64,000 bases of DNA, taken from Klebsiella terrigena (GTDB lineage: Bacteria > Pseudomonadota > Gammaproteobacteria > Enterobacterales > Enterobacteriaceae). This document shows, piece after piece, positions 35,531 through 44,607 of the stretch. Below the pieces are notes generated by a model. The model worked only from the letters and a program-made list of their open reading frames with translations. It searched no databases and was not told the DNA's origin. The stretch's first letter is position 1. Every line of letters starts with the position of its first letter. A program made the translations under genes and the position numbers. Location of the stretch: contig NZ_BJNO01000003.1 in the NCBI RefSeq assembly GCF_006539725.1, positions 124,001 to 188,000 of the forward strand. The letters are read 5' to 3'.

Positions 35531-35567
35531 GCTGAAGCTGAGGCCGTTCTTGCGGTACGGCTTCAGC
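35531..35567. repeat. Inverted repeat cluster upstream of setB
   Basis: gctgaagc (35531-35538) pairs with gcttcagc (35560-35567), with further pairing of ggccg/cggt inside. A third copy, ttcagc at 35520-35525, faces the first. The hexamer gctgaa is also the half-site of the Cra operator downstream. It could be a structured 5' leader of setB or an accessory Cra site. Confidence 0.5.
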
Positions 35568-35647
35568 AAAAATGTGCGTCATCTCTAACTTCTGTTATCA
35601 GGTTGCTAACTTATCTTGCGCGGTGATTAAGAAAGGTACAGACTCAT

Positions 35648-35661
35648 TGAAACGTTTCAGC
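35648..35661. promoter_or_regulatory. Cra (FruR) operator O1 of fruBKA
   Basis: tgaaacgtttcagc matches the Cra consensus TGAAACGTTTCA perfectly. It lies about 100 bases before the fruB ATG. Cra represses fruBKA unless fructose-1-phosphate is bound. Confidence 0.88.
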
Positions 35662-35711
35662 GTCATCAGGGTTTTCTTCAGCAGCACGGTGACGCATTTT
35701 TTCACCAAACA

Positions 35712-35726
35712 GCTGAAACGATTCAA
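35712..35726. promoter_or_regulatory. Cra (FruR) operator O2 of fruBKA
   Basis: gctgaaacgattcaa matches the Cra consensus (TGAAWCGNTTCA). It lies 21-35 bases before fruB, so it is probably in or near the transcribed leader. Two spaced sites are also present in E. coli. Confidence 0.88.
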
Positions 35727-35746
35727 CTCAGCAGGAGAGGAGATCC

Positions 35747-36877
35747 ATGTTCCAGTTATCTGTGCAGGATATTCATCCCGGCCAGCAGGCCGGTAATAAA
35801 GAAGAGGCAATTCGTCAGGTTGCTTCTGCGCTGGTAAGCGCAGGCAACGTGGCGGAAGGCTACGTTAACGGGATGCTGGCGCGCGAGCAGCAGACCTCTA
35901 CTTTCCTTGGTAACGGGATTGCAATTCCGCACGGTACCACCGACACGCGCGATCAGGTGCTGAAAACCGGCGTTCAGGTCTATCAGTTCCCGCAGGGCGT
36001 GACCTGGGGGGAAGGGCAGACCGCCTATGTTGCCATTGGTATCGCCGCCAGTTCTGATGAACATCTCGGGCTACTGCGTCAGCTGACGCACGTGCTAAGC
36101 GATGATTCTGTCGCCGAGCAGCTCAGGTCTGCCACCACGGCAGAAGAGCTGCGCGCCCTGCTGATGGGTGAAAAGCAGAGCGAGATGCTGAAGCTGGATA
36201 ACGACACGCTGAGCCTTGATATCGCAGCCAGCGATCTGCTGACCCTGCAGGCGCTGAACGCCGCGCGGCTGAAAGAAGCCGGCGCCGTTGACGCCGCGTT
36301 TGTCAGCCGCACCATTAACGATAAGCCGCTGAACCTGGGTCAGGGCATCTGGCTGAACGACAGCGCGGAAGGCAACCTGCGCAGCGCCGTTGCCGTGAGC
36401 CGCGCCGCCAGCGCATTTACCGCCGATGACCAGCCGGTCTCGCTGCTGATTACCGTCGCGATGGCCGACGAGCAGCCGACCGCGGTGCTCAGTCGCCTGA
36501 GCAATCTGCTGATTGATAAAAAAGCTGACCGTCTGCTGAAGGCCGACAGCGCCACGCTGCTGGCGCTGCTGACCAGCGATGATGCGATTGCCGAGGACGT
36601 GCTGAGCGCTGAATTTGTCGTGCGCAACGAGCACGGGCTGCACGCGCGTCCGGGCACTATGCTGGTTAATACCATCAAACAATTTTCCAGCGACATTACC
36701 GTCACCAACCTCGACGGTTCCGGCAAGCCGGCCAACGGCCGCAGCCTGATGAAGGTCGTGGCGCTGGGTGTGAAAAAAGGTCACCGTCTGCGCTTTACCG
36801 CGCAGGGTGAAGATGCGCAACAGGCGCTGGACGCGATTGGCGAAGCTATCGCCGCAGGCCTTGGGGAGGGCGCATAA
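35747..36877 (+). CDS. fruB: Fructose PTS diphosphoryl transfer protein (EIIA-M-FPr)
   Basis: 376 residues, E. coli length. Three domains: EIIA-Fru (about 1-143) with phospho-His62 in [15 protein letters not shown]; a central M domain; and FPr, an HPr-like domain (about 285-376) with the phospho-His in [13 protein letters not shown] (near residue 299). It moves phosphate from EI/HPr to FruA. First gene of fruBKA; the stop is directly followed by the fruK ATG. Confidence 0.97.
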   Translation: MFQLSVQDIHPGQQAGNKEEAIRQVASALVSAGNVAEGYVNGMLAREQQTSTFLGNGIAIPHGTTDTRDQVLKTGVQVYQFPQGVTWGEGQTAYVAIGIAASSDEHLGLLRQLTHVLSDDSVAEQLRSATTAEELRALLMGEKQSEMLKLDNDTLSLDIAASDLLTLQALNAARLKEAGAVDAAFVSRTINDKPLNLGQGIWLNDSAEGNLRSAVAVSRAASAFTADDQPVSLLITVAMADEQPTAVLSRLSNLLIDKKADRLLKADSATLLALLTSDDAIAEDVLSAEFVVRNEHGLHARPGTMLVNTIKQFSSDITVTNLDGSGKPANGRSLMKVVALGVKKGHRLRFTAQGEDAQQALDAIGEAIAAGLGEGA

Positions 36878-37816
36878 ATGAGCAGACGTGTAGCAACGAT
36901 TACTTTAAACCCGGCATACGATCTGGTGGGTTTCACTCCGGAAGTTGAGCGCGGCGAAGTCAACCTCGTCCGCACCACCGGCCTGCACGCGGCCGGAAAA
37001 GGCATCAACGTCGCCAAGGTCCTGAAAGACCTCGGTATTGACGTCACCGTCGGCGGCTTTCTCGGGAAAGATAACCAGGACGGTTTTCAGCAGCTGTTTA
37101 GCGAGCTGGGAATTGCCAACCGTTTTCAGGTGGTGCAGGGCCGTACCCGCATTAACGTCAAGCTGACGGAAAAAGACGGCGAAGTCACCGACTTTAACTT
37201 CTCCGGCTTCGAGGTGACTCAGGGTGACTGGGAGCGCTTCGTCAATGATTCTCTGAGCTGGCTGGGTCAGTTCGACATGGTTTGCGTCAGCGGCAGCCTG
37301 CCGTCAGGCGTTAGCCCTGAGGCCTTCACCGAATGGATGATTCGCCTGCGCAGCCAGTGCCCGTGCATTATTTTCGATAGCAGCCGCGAAGCGCTGGTTG
37401 CCGGCCTGAAGGCGGCACCGTGGCTAGTGAAGCCAAACCGCCGCGAGCTGGAGATTTGGGCCGGCCGCAAGCTGCCTGAAATGAAAGACGTGATTGACGC
37501 CGCCCACGCGCTGCGCGAGCAGGGGATTGCCCACGTGGTTATCTCGCTGGGTGAAGAGGGCGCGCTGTGGGTTAACGCCTCCGGCGAATGGATTGCCAAG
37601 CCGCCTTCAGTCGAAGTGGTCAGCACCGTTGGCGCCGGCGATTCTATGGTTGGCGGCCTGATTTACGGCCTGCTGATGCGTGAATCCAGCGAGCATACTC
37701 TGCGCCTGGCCACGGCCGTTGCGGCCCTGGCGGTGAGCCAGAGCAATGTTGGTATTACCGATCGTACCCAGTTGGCCGCAATGATGGCGCGCGTCGACTT
37801 ACAACCGTTTAACTGA
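36878..37816 (+). CDS. fruK: 1-phosphofructokinase
   Basis: 312 residues. PfkB/ribokinase-family enzyme that phosphorylates fructose-1-phosphate to fructose-1,6-bisphosphate. The N-terminal RVATITLNPAYDLVGFTPEV, the substrate loop GLHAAGKGINVAKVLKDLGI and the C-terminal ATP/anion-hole motif VGAGDSMVGGLIYGLL with catalytic Asp are present. It starts on the base after the fruB stop. Confidence 0.97.
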   Translation: MSRRVATITLNPAYDLVGFTPEVERGEVNLVRTTGLHAAGKGINVAKVLKDLGIDVTVGGFLGKDNQDGFQQLFSELGIANRFQVVQGRTRINVKLTEKDGEVTDFNFSGFEVTQGDWERFVNDSLSWLGQFDMVCVSGSLPSGVSPEAFTEWMIRLRSQCPCIIFDSSREALVAGLKAAPWLVKPNRRELEIWAGRKLPEMKDVIDAAHALREQGIAHVVISLGEEGALWVNASGEWIAKPPSVEVVSTVGAGDSMVGGLIYGLLMRESSEHTLRLATAVAALAVSQSNVGITDRTQLAAMMARVDLQPFN

Positions 37817-37832
37817 CAGCAGGAGAGGCATA

Positions 37833-39524
37833 ATGAAAACGCTGCTGATTATTGATGCCGGACTCGGACAGGCTCGCGCCTATATGGCGAAAACCCTGCT
37901 GGGCACCGCGGCGCAAAAAGCGCAACTCGAACTGATTGATAACCCGAACGATGCAGAGCTGGCTATCGTCCTCGGCTCAACGCTGCCTGCTGACAGCGCG
38001 CTGAACGGTAAAAAGGTGTACCTCGGTGATATTAACCGCGCCGTAGCCCACCCGGAGCTGTTCCTCGGCGAGGCGAAAAGCCATGCCACGCCTTACGTTG
38101 CGCCAGCTGCGGCACCCGCAGCCGCTGCGGCTAGCGGCCCGAAACGTATTGTTGCTATTACCGCCTGCCCAACCGGCGTTGCGCATACCTTTATGGCCGC
38201 AGAGGCTATCGAAACCGAAGCGAAAAAACGCGGCTGGTGGGTGAAGGTTGAAACGCGCGGCTCCGTCGGCGCGGGCAATGAGATCACGCCAGAAGAGGTG
38301 GCGCAGGCCGATCTGGTTATCGTTGCTGCGGATATTGAAGTTGACCTGGCGAAGTTTGCCGGTAAGCCAATGTATCGTACTACGACCGGCCTGGCGCTGA
38401 AGAAAACCGCCCAGGAGTTTGAAAAGGCGCAGCTGGAAGCCAAACCGTATCAGCCTTCCGGGCAGAGCGGACAGCAGGCGGATAGCGCGAAGAAAGAGGG
38501 CGGCGGCGCCTATCGTCACCTGCTGACCGGCGTCTCCTACATGCTGCCGATGGTGGTGGCGGGCGGCCTGTGTATCGCGCTTTCCTTCGCCTTCGGGATT
38601 AAAGCATTTGAAGTGAAGGATACGCTGGCGGCGGCGCTGATGCAGATCGGCGGCGGTTCAGCCTTTGCGCTAATGGTTCCGGTGCTGGCGGGCTTTATTG
38701 CCTTCTCCATCGCCGACCGTCCGGGCCTGACGCCGGGTCTTATCGGCGGTATGCTGGCGGTGAGCGGCGGTTCCGGCTTTATCGGCGGGATCATTGCGGG
38801 CTTCCTCGCCGGCTACGTGGCTAAGCTTATCAGCAAGAAGCTGAAGCTGCCGCCGAGCATGGAAGCGCTGAAACCGATTCTGATCATTCCGCTGGTTTCC
38901 AGCCTGATTGTCGGTCTGGCGATGATCTACCTGATCGGCAAGCCGGTTGCCGGTATCCTGGCGGGCCTGACCCACTGGCTGCAAACTATGGGGACGGCTA
39001 ACGCGGTCCTGCTGGGCGCCATCCTCGGGGCAATGATGTGTACCGATATGGGCGGTCCGGTGAACAAAGCGGCGTACGCCTTTGGCGTCGGACTGCTGAG
39101 TACCCAGACCTACGCGCCGATGGCGGCGATTATGGCGGCGGGTATGGTTCCACCGCTGGCGATGGGTATCGCCACGCTGGTTGCGCGCAACAAGTTTGAC
39201 AAAGGCCAGCGCGAAGGCGGTAAAGCGGCCCTGGTTCTCGGACTGTGCTTCATCTCCGAAGGGGCGATTCCGTTCGCCGCCCGTGACCCGATGCGCGTTC
39301 TGCCATGCTGTATCGTCGGCGGGGCGGTAACCGGTGCCATCTCCATGGCAATTGGTGCCAAACTGATGGCGCCGCACGGCGGTCTGTTTGTTCTGCTGAT
39401 CCCTGGCGCCATTACGCCGGTGCTCGGCTACCTGCTGGCGATTATTGCCGGTACGCTGGTTGCCGGTCTCTCCTACGCGGTGCTGAAACGTCCGGAAGTG
39501 CAGGCGGTTGAAAAAGCGGCCTGA
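37833..39524 (+). CDS. fruA: Fructose-specific PTS EIIB'BC component
   Basis: 563 residues. Degenerate EIIB' domain (1-85), Ala/Pro-rich linker ([13 protein letters not shown]), active EIIB with the phospho-cysteine in ITACPTGVAHTFMAAEAIE (near residue 112), a second linker, then the EIIC membrane domain with HLLTGVSYMLPMVVAGGLCI and CTDMGGPVNKAAYAFG. It imports fructose as fructose-1-phosphate. Ends at a terminator. The psuKGT genes that follow in E. coli are absent. Confidence 0.97.
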   Translation: MKTLLIIDAGLGQARAYMAKTLLGTAAQKAQLELIDNPNDAELAIVLGSTLPADSALNGKKVYLGDINRAVAHPELFLGEAKSHATPYVAPAAAPAAAAASGPKRIVAITACPTGVAHTFMAAEAIETEAKKRGWWVKVETRGSVGAGNEITPEEVAQADLVIVAADIEVDLAKFAGKPMYRTTTGLALKKTAQEFEKAQLEAKPYQPSGQSGQQADSAKKEGGGAYRHLLTGVSYMLPMVVAGGLCIALSFAFGIKAFEVKDTLAAALMQIGGGSAFALMVPVLAGFIAFSIADRPGLTPGLIGGMLAVSGGSGFIGGIIAGFLAGYVAKLISKKLKLPPSMEALKPILIIPLVSSLIVGLAMIYLIGKPVAGILAGLTHWLQTMGTANAVLLGAILGAMMCTDMGGPVNKAAYAFGVGLLSTQTYAPMAAIMAAGMVPPLAMGIATLVARNKFDKGQREGGKAALVLGLCFISEGAIPFAARDPMRVLPCCIVGGAVTGAISMAIGAKLMAPHGGLFVLLIPGAITPVLGYLLAIIAGTLVAGLSYAVLKRPEVQAVEKAA

Positions 39525-39542
39525 GTAAAACCTTGATAAGCA

Positions 39543-39575
39543 AAAGGGCCGATAATTCGGCCCTTTCTTTTTTTA
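39543..39575 (+). terminator. Terminator of fruBKA
   Basis: Hairpin aaagggccg (39543-39551) / cggcccttt (39558-39566) followed by ctttttttt. Classic rho-independent terminator 18 bases past fruA. Confidence 0.93.
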
Positions 39576-39602
39576 GCTGTTGGGATTCTCCCGGCATCGA
39601 CC

Positions 39603-40460
39603 TCAGGCCGACGCTTCCGCCGTTTGCTGCGCCCGCAGCCAGGCAATCTCTTCCGCCCAGATATCGGGATTAACGGTCTCGAGGATCAGCGGAATACCGT
39701 CAAAGCGGCTGTCCTGCATGATCCAGCGGAAAGCGTCGTGGCCGATATTGCCTTCGCCGAGGCTATGGTGGCGGTCGACGCGGCTGCCGAAGGTGCTTTT
39801 GGCATCGTTGAGGTGCATCCCGCGCAGGTATTTGAAGCCGACGATGCGCTCGAAATCGGCAAAGGTTTTCTCACACTCTTCGGCGCTGCGCAGATCGTAT
39901 CCGGCGGCAAAGGCGTGACAGGTATCAATACATACGCCGACGCGGGATTTATCCTCCACGCCGTCGATAATGGCGGCCAGATGTTCGAACTTAAACCCAA
40001 GATTGCTGCCCTGACCGGCGGTGTTTTCGATAACCGCGGTCACGCCTGCGGTTTTTTCCAGCGCGATATTAATCGAGCGGGAAATGCGCGCCAGGCACTC
40101 CTCTTCCGGTATCTGCTGCAGATGGCTGCCGGGATGGAAGTTCAGCAGCGTCAGCCCCAGCTGCTGGCAGCGGGTCAGCTCATCAATAAAGGCTTCACGG
40201 GATTTTTCCAGCGCCTCTTCGACCGGGTGGCCGAGATTGATCAGATAGCTATCGTGCGGCAGGATTTGCCCGGGAGCGAAACGGTATTTTTCGCAGGCGG
40301 CTTTGAATTCAGCAATGGTTTCGTCGCTCAGCGGCGCGGCGCGCCACTGGCGCTGGTTCTTGGTGAAGAGGGCGAAGGCGGTCGCACCGATTTCGGCTGC
40401 GCGAATGGCGGCATTGGCCACTCCGCCGGAGGCGCTGACGTGCGCTCCAATATATTTCAT
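39603..40460 (-). CDS. nfo: Endonuclease IV (AP endonuclease)
   Basis: 285 residues, E. coli length. Zn-dependent class II AP endonuclease in base excision repair. TIM-barrel with metal ligands in [75 protein letters not shown] and LILETVNPD. In E. coli it is induced by SoxRS. It follows yeiH by 93 bases in the same direction. Confidence 0.97.
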   Translation of the reverse strand: MKYIGAHVSASGGVANAAIRAAEIGATAFALFTKNQRQWRAAPLSDETIAEFKAACEKYRFAPGQILPHDSYLINLGHPVEEALEKSREAFIDELTRCQQLGLTLLNFHPGSHLQQIPEEECLARISRSINIALEKTAGVTAVIENTAGQGSNLGFKFEHLAAIIDGVEDKSRVGVCIDTCHAFAAGYDLRSAEECEKTFADFERIVGFKYLRGMHLNDAKSTFGSRVDRHHSLGEGNIGHDAFRWIMQDSRFDGIPLILETVNPDIWAEEIAWLRAQQTAEASA

Positions 40461-40553
40461 AAAAAACTCCAGTTAAGCCGCTGCGGGGTGGGTAATGATA
40501 GCGGCTTAACCGAAGAGTTACATCAACGAATAATCTGGTCTGGCTGCTTACGC

Positions 40554-41603
40554 TCAGGCCATCAGGGCGTGAACCGCCAGGTTAATCGCGCCGCCGCCGA
40601 CAATCAGCCAGACGAACAGTATTAATGCCATCAGCAGCGGTTTGGCGCCGGCTTTTTTCAGCGCGCTAACGTGCGTGGTCAACCCCAGCGCGGCCATCGC
40701 CATCGCCAGCAGCACGGTATCGAGCGTCACCAGCGCGTCGACAGCCGCTTTTGGCAGCAGGTGGAAGGAGTTAAATACCGCCACCAGGATGAACATAATG
40801 GCAAACCACGGGATGGTGATTTTGCTTTTCTCACCGCTGCCGGCCGGGGCCAGCTGCTTAACGCGGGCGGCGAGGAACAGCAGGAACGGTGCCAGCATCA
40901 TGACGCGCAGCATTTTGGCAATCACCGCCGCGTTCTCAGCGTCCGGGCTCACCGCATGGCCTGCGGCAACCACCTGCGCCACCTCATGCATGGTCGAGCC
41001 CATATAGATGCCGTAGGCTTCCGGCGTAAACCAGTGCGCCAGCAGCGGATACATCGCCGGATAGAGGAAGATAGCCAGGGTGCCGAAAATCACCACCGTG
41101 GCCACGGCGACGGTCACCTTGCTGGCCTCGGCTTTCACTACCGGTTCCGTTGCCAGAATCGCCGCCGCGCCGCAGATGCTGCTGCCGGCGCCAATCAGCC
41201 AGCTGGTGTGCTTATCCAGGCCGAAGATTTTCTGCCCGAGGATGCAGGCAATAAAAAAGGTGCTGGTCAGCGTCAGAACGTCAATGGCAATGCCGCTCAC
41301 CCCAACGTCGGCAATCTGCGCGAACGTCAGGCGAAAGCCGTATAAAATAATACCGAGACGCAGCAGATGCTGTTTGGCAAAGATCACGCCGCCGTCGCAG
41401 GGTTGCCATATCTTGGGGTAGAGCGTATTGCCGACGACCATGCCGAACAGGATGGCCAGCGTCAGGGCGCTGAAGCCGGCACCGGCGATAGCGGGAAAGC
41501 TGCCTGCCCAGAGCGCTGCGCCGGTCACCACGGCGGTAAGCGCCAGTCCGGGGACAAAATGCCACAGTGTGCGATGTTTTGTCGGTAAAGTGAGTGCTGT
41601 CAT
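40554..41603 (-). CDS. yeiH: UPF0324 membrane protein YeiH, putative sulfate/sulfite exporter
   Basis: 349 residues with about ten transmembrane segments, same length as E. coli YeiH. Conserved blocks: FSALTLAILFGMVVGNTLYP, DKHTSWLIGAGSSICGAAAI, YGIYMGSTMHEVAQVVAAGH, AKMLRVMMLAPFLLFLAARV. The regulator YeiE, encoded divergently, has been connected to sulfite tolerance in enterobacteria, which fits a sulfur oxyanion exporter; transport is not proven from sequence. Confidence 0.93.
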   Translation of the reverse strand: MTALTLPTKHRTLWHFVPGLALTAVVTGAALWAGSFPAIAGAGFSALTLAILFGMVVGNTLYPKIWQPCDGGVIFAKQHLLRLGIILYGFRLTFAQIADVGVSGIAIDVLTLTSTFFIACILGQKIFGLDKHTSWLIGAGSSICGAAAILATEPVVKAEASKVTVAVATVVIFGTLAIFLYPAMYPLLAHWFTPEAYGIYMGSTMHEVAQVVAAGHAVSPDAENAAVIAKMLRVMMLAPFLLFLAARVKQLAPAGSGEKSKITIPWFAIMFILVAVFNSFHLLPKAAVDALVTLDTVLLAMAMAALGLTTHVSALKKAGAKPLLMALILFVWLIVGGGAINLAVHALMA

Positions 41604-41700
41604 AACCTTCTCCTTTGTCTGCGTAAAGATTACGACGCGCTGGTTTAAATATAAAATTGATTATATATTTATAATCAATCGTAATAAGTGGTAAACAAGC

Positions 41701-41752
41701 CTCTTCGCGGCTCGGGACGGCGCTACGCGCCGATGGCCGGGACGGCGAAGAG
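41701..41752. repeat. Nested inverted repeat between yeiH and yeiE
   Basis: ctcttcgc (41701-41708) pairs with gcgaagag (41745-41752), enclosing a second small hairpin ggcg/cgcc (41719-41731). The nonamer gggacggcg occurs twice, at 41714-41722 and 41739-41747. It lies 30 bases before yeiE, in a position for a leader structure or operator. Confidence 0.6.
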
Positions 41753-41782
41753 TGATGTCGGATAGACGAGCAAGGAAGGGTT

Positions 41783-42649
41783 ATGCATATCACGCTACGG
41801 CAGCTGGAAGTTTTTGCTGAAGTTCTCAAGAGCGGTTCAACCACCCAGGCGTCGCAAATGCTGGCGCTTTCGCAGTCAGCGGTCAGCGCGGCGTTGACCG
41901 ATCTGGAAGGGCAGCTGGGCGTGCAGCTTTTCGATCGCGTCGGCAAGCGGCTGGTGGTCAACGAGCACGGCAGGCTGCTCTACCCGCGCGCGCTGGCGCT
42001 GCTGGAACGTGCGGTTGAAATCGAGCAGCTGTTTCGCGGCGACAACGGCGCGATCCGCGTTTATGCCAGCAGCACTATCGGCAACTATATATTGCCGGAA
42101 ATCATTGCCCGCTACCGCCGCGATTTTCCCGACCTGCCGCTGGAGCTGAGCGTCGGCAACAGCCAGGACGTGATTAACGCCGTGGCCGATCTGCGGGTGG
42201 ATATCGGGCTGATTGAGGGGCCGTGCCACGCGGCGGATATCATCGCCGAACCCTGGCTGGCGGACGAGCTGGTGGTATTTGCCGCTCCCGGATCGCCGCT
42301 GCTGGAGGGCGAAGTGACGCTGCAGCGGCTGGCGGAGGCGCCGTGGATCCTGCGCGAGCACGGCTCGGGCACCCGGGAAATCGTCGACTATTTACTGCTA
42401 TCGCATCTGCCGGCGTTTCATCTCGGGATGGAGCTTGGCAACTCTGAGGCTATCAAGCATGCGGTACGTCATGGCCTCGGGATCAGCTGCCTTTCGCGGC
42501 GGGTTATCGCCGAACAGCTGGAGGTGGGATCGCTGGTTGAGCTGAGCGTGCCGCTGCCGCCGTTAACCCGCACCCTGTGGCGGATCCATCATCGCCAGAA
42601 GCATATTTCCAAAGCGTTACTGCGCTTTCTGCGCTACTGCGAGGTGTGA
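41783..42649 (+). CDS. yeiE: LysR-family regulator YeiE
   Basis: 288 residues. N-terminal [63 protein letters not shown]. The effector domain starts [20 protein letters not shown]. YeiE has been described as a regulator tied to sulfite response and, in some reports, iron and virulence. It is divergent from yeiH across 179 bp. Confidence 0.94.
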   Translation: MHITLRQLEVFAEVLKSGSTTQASQMLALSQSAVSAALTDLEGQLGVQLFDRVGKRLVVNEHGRLLYPRALALLERAVEIEQLFRGDNGAIRVYASSTIGNYILPEIIARYRRDFPDLPLELSVGNSQDVINAVADLRVDIGLIEGPCHAADIIAEPWLADELVVFAAPGSPLLEGEVTLQRLAEAPWILREHGSGTREIVDYLLLSHLPAFHLGMELGNSEAIKHAVRHGLGISCLSRRVIAEQLEVGSLVELSVPLPPLTRTLWRIHHRQKHISKALLRFLRYCEV

Positions 42650-42838
42650 AAACGCGGGATCCAGCTAGCTAGCCTGAAGAGAGGCGGGTGATTATTGCTG
42701 GCAATTCCGCGATTTAGTGCTTTACTAATAATCCATGTTCGATCATGAACCTCTCTTATAACTTTGTATTTGTACCGGATGGATCGCCGATCGTCTGCTA
42801 CAATCTCGCCTCGTTTTTTTGATGGATAGCATTTTCAC

Positions 42839-44311
42839 ATGGTTTCGGATACTAAAACCACAGAAGCGCCCGGCCTACGCCGTGAACTGAAGGCGCGTCA
42901 CTTGACCATGATCGCTATTGGCGGTTCCATCGGTACAGGTCTTTTCGTTGCATCCGGTGCAACTATTTCCCAGGCAGGCCCCGGCGGCGCGCTGCTTTCT
43001 TATATTCTGATCGGTCTGATGGTCTATTTCCTGATGACCAGCCTTGGCGAGCTGGCGGCGTACATGCCGGTGTCCGGCTCCTTTGCCACCTACGGTCAGA
43101 ACTATGTTGAAGAGGGCTTCGGCTTCGCGCTGGGCTGGAACTACTGGTATAACTGGGCGGTGACCATCGCCGTTGACCTCGTTGCCTCGCAGCTGGTCAT
43201 GACCTACTGGTTCCCTGACGCCCCGGGCTGGATCTGGAGCGCGCTGTTCCTCGGCATTATGTTCCTGCTGAACTGGATCTCGGTCAAAGGCTTCGGTGAA
43301 GCAGAGTACTGGTTTTCGCTGATCAAGGTCGCCACCGTCATTATCTTTATTATTGTTGGCGTGATGATGATCGTCGGCATCTTTGAAGGCGCACAGCCGG
43401 CGGGCTGGAGCAACTGGGGTATCGACGATGCGCCGTTTGCCGGCGGTTTTGCGGCGATGATTGGCGTGGCGATGATCGTCGGCTTCTCGTTCCAGGGCAC
43501 CGAGCTTATCGGCATCGCTGCGGGTGAATCAGAAAACCCGGAGAAGAACATTCCGCGCGCCGTGCGCCAGGTGTTCTGGCGTATTCTGCTGTTCTACGTG
43601 TTCGCGATTTTAATCATCAGCCTGATTATCCCTTATACCGATCCGAGCCTGCTGCGTAACGACGTGAAGGATATTTCCGTCAGTCCGTTTACCCTGGTGT
43701 TCCAGCATGCGGGTCTGCTGTCTGCGGCGGCGATCATGAACGCGGTGATCCTGACGGCGGTGCTGTCGGCGGGCAACTCCGGCATGTACGCCTCCACGCG
43801 TATGCTCTACACCCTGGCCTGCGATGGCAAAGCGCCGCGTATCTTCTCTAAGCTGTCGCGCGGCGGCGTGCCGCGTAACGCGCTTTATGCCACTACGGTC
43901 GTGGCGGCGCTGTGCTTCCTGAGCTCAATGTTTGGCAACCAGACCGTTTACCTGTGGCTGCTGAATACCTCGGGGATGACCGGCTTTATCGCCTGGCTGG
44001 GCATCGCCATCAGCCACTATCGTTTCCGCCGCGGCTACGTGCTGCAGGGCAACGATATCAACGATCTGCCGTATCGTTCCGGGTTCTTCCCGCTTGGGCC
44101 GATCTTCGCCTTTGTCCTGTGCCTGATTATCACCCTCGGCCAGAACTACGAAGCGTTCCTGAAAGACACCATTGACTGGGGCGGCGTGGCGGCAACCTAT
44201 ATCGGTATTCCGCTGTTCCTGGTTATCTGGTTTGGCTATAAGCTTGCCAAAGGCACCCGTTTTGTCCGCTATAGCGAAATGAAGTTCCCGCAGCGTTTCA
44301 AAGGTGAATAG
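42839..44311 (+). CDS. lysP: Lysine-specific permease
   Basis: 490 residues (E. coli 489). APC-superfamily lysine:H+ symporter and cadaverine-system co-sensor that interacts with CadC. RELKARHLTMIAIGGSIGTG opens the first helix, then SYILIGLMVYFLMTSLGELA, IGVAMIVGFSFQGTELIGIA and AGESENPEKNIPRAVRQVFW, the conserved APC segment. In E. coli it is activated by ArgP. Ends at a strong terminator. Confidence 0.97.
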   Translation: MVSDTKTTEAPGLRRELKARHLTMIAIGGSIGTGLFVASGATISQAGPGGALLSYILIGLMVYFLMTSLGELAAYMPVSGSFATYGQNYVEEGFGFALGWNYWYNWAVTIAVDLVASQLVMTYWFPDAPGWIWSALFLGIMFLLNWISVKGFGEAEYWFSLIKVATVIIFIIVGVMMIVGIFEGAQPAGWSNWGIDDAPFAGGFAAMIGVAMIVGFSFQGTELIGIAAGESENPEKNIPRAVRQVFWRILLFYVFAILIISLIIPYTDPSLLRNDVKDISVSPFTLVFQHAGLLSAAAIMNAVILTAVLSAGNSGMYASTRMLYTLACDGKAPRIFSKLSRGGVPRNALYATTVVAALCFLSSMFGNQTVYLWLLNTSGMTGFIAWLGIAISHYRFRRGYVLQGNDINDLPYRSGFFPLGPIFAFVLCLIITLGQNYEAFLKDTIDWGGVAATYIGIPLFLVIWFGYKLAKGTRFVRYSEMKFPQRFKGE

Positions 44312-44330
44312 CCGCCGAATCGCAGTAGAT

Positions 44331-44356
44331 AAAGCCCTCTTTTAGAGGGCTTTTTT
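44331..44356 (+). terminator. Terminator of lysP
   Basis: Hairpin aagccctct (44332-44340) / agagggctt (44344-44352), then tttt. About 20 bases past lysP. Confidence 0.92.
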
Positions 44357-44399
44357 ACGTCTGAAGCCCTTACAAATTGTCACAATTCTTCATAATTGT

Positions 44400-44429
44400 A
44401 TTGATAATCAATATCATTATCTTTATCAT
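44400..44429. promoter_or_regulatory. Fur box upstream of cirA
   Basis: attgataatcaatatcatta and the adjoining tctttatcat contain overlapping Fur hexamers (gataat/atcatt). The core tgataatcaatatcattat (44402-44420) differs little from gataatgataatcattatc. It lies about 190 bases before the cirA start, as expected for an iron-repressed promoter with a long leader. Confidence 0.88.
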
Positions 44430-44607
44430 CCTTGCCAAATTCAGGATGAAGCCAATCCCCATATCTTGCAGGTCTCAGCATCTGACAAGGGGTGACCAGC
44501 CACGTCTGCTGTAAAAATACGCGCGTACCGCCAATGAGCGGTGCGCCGACAGTACGTGTGAGCAGCACCTTTTGTTTGATTTGTTAGTGACCTCATGGAG
44601 ATATGAA

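Larger units (their letters stand above)
35415..35746. promoter_or_regulatory. setB/fruB divergent control region
   Basis: 332 bp containing two Cra operators near fruB (listed separately) and, nearer setB, a hairpin-forming cluster of gctgaa/ttcagc elements at 35520-35567. The strong ribosome site gcaggagaggag directly precedes fruB. Confidence 0.7.
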
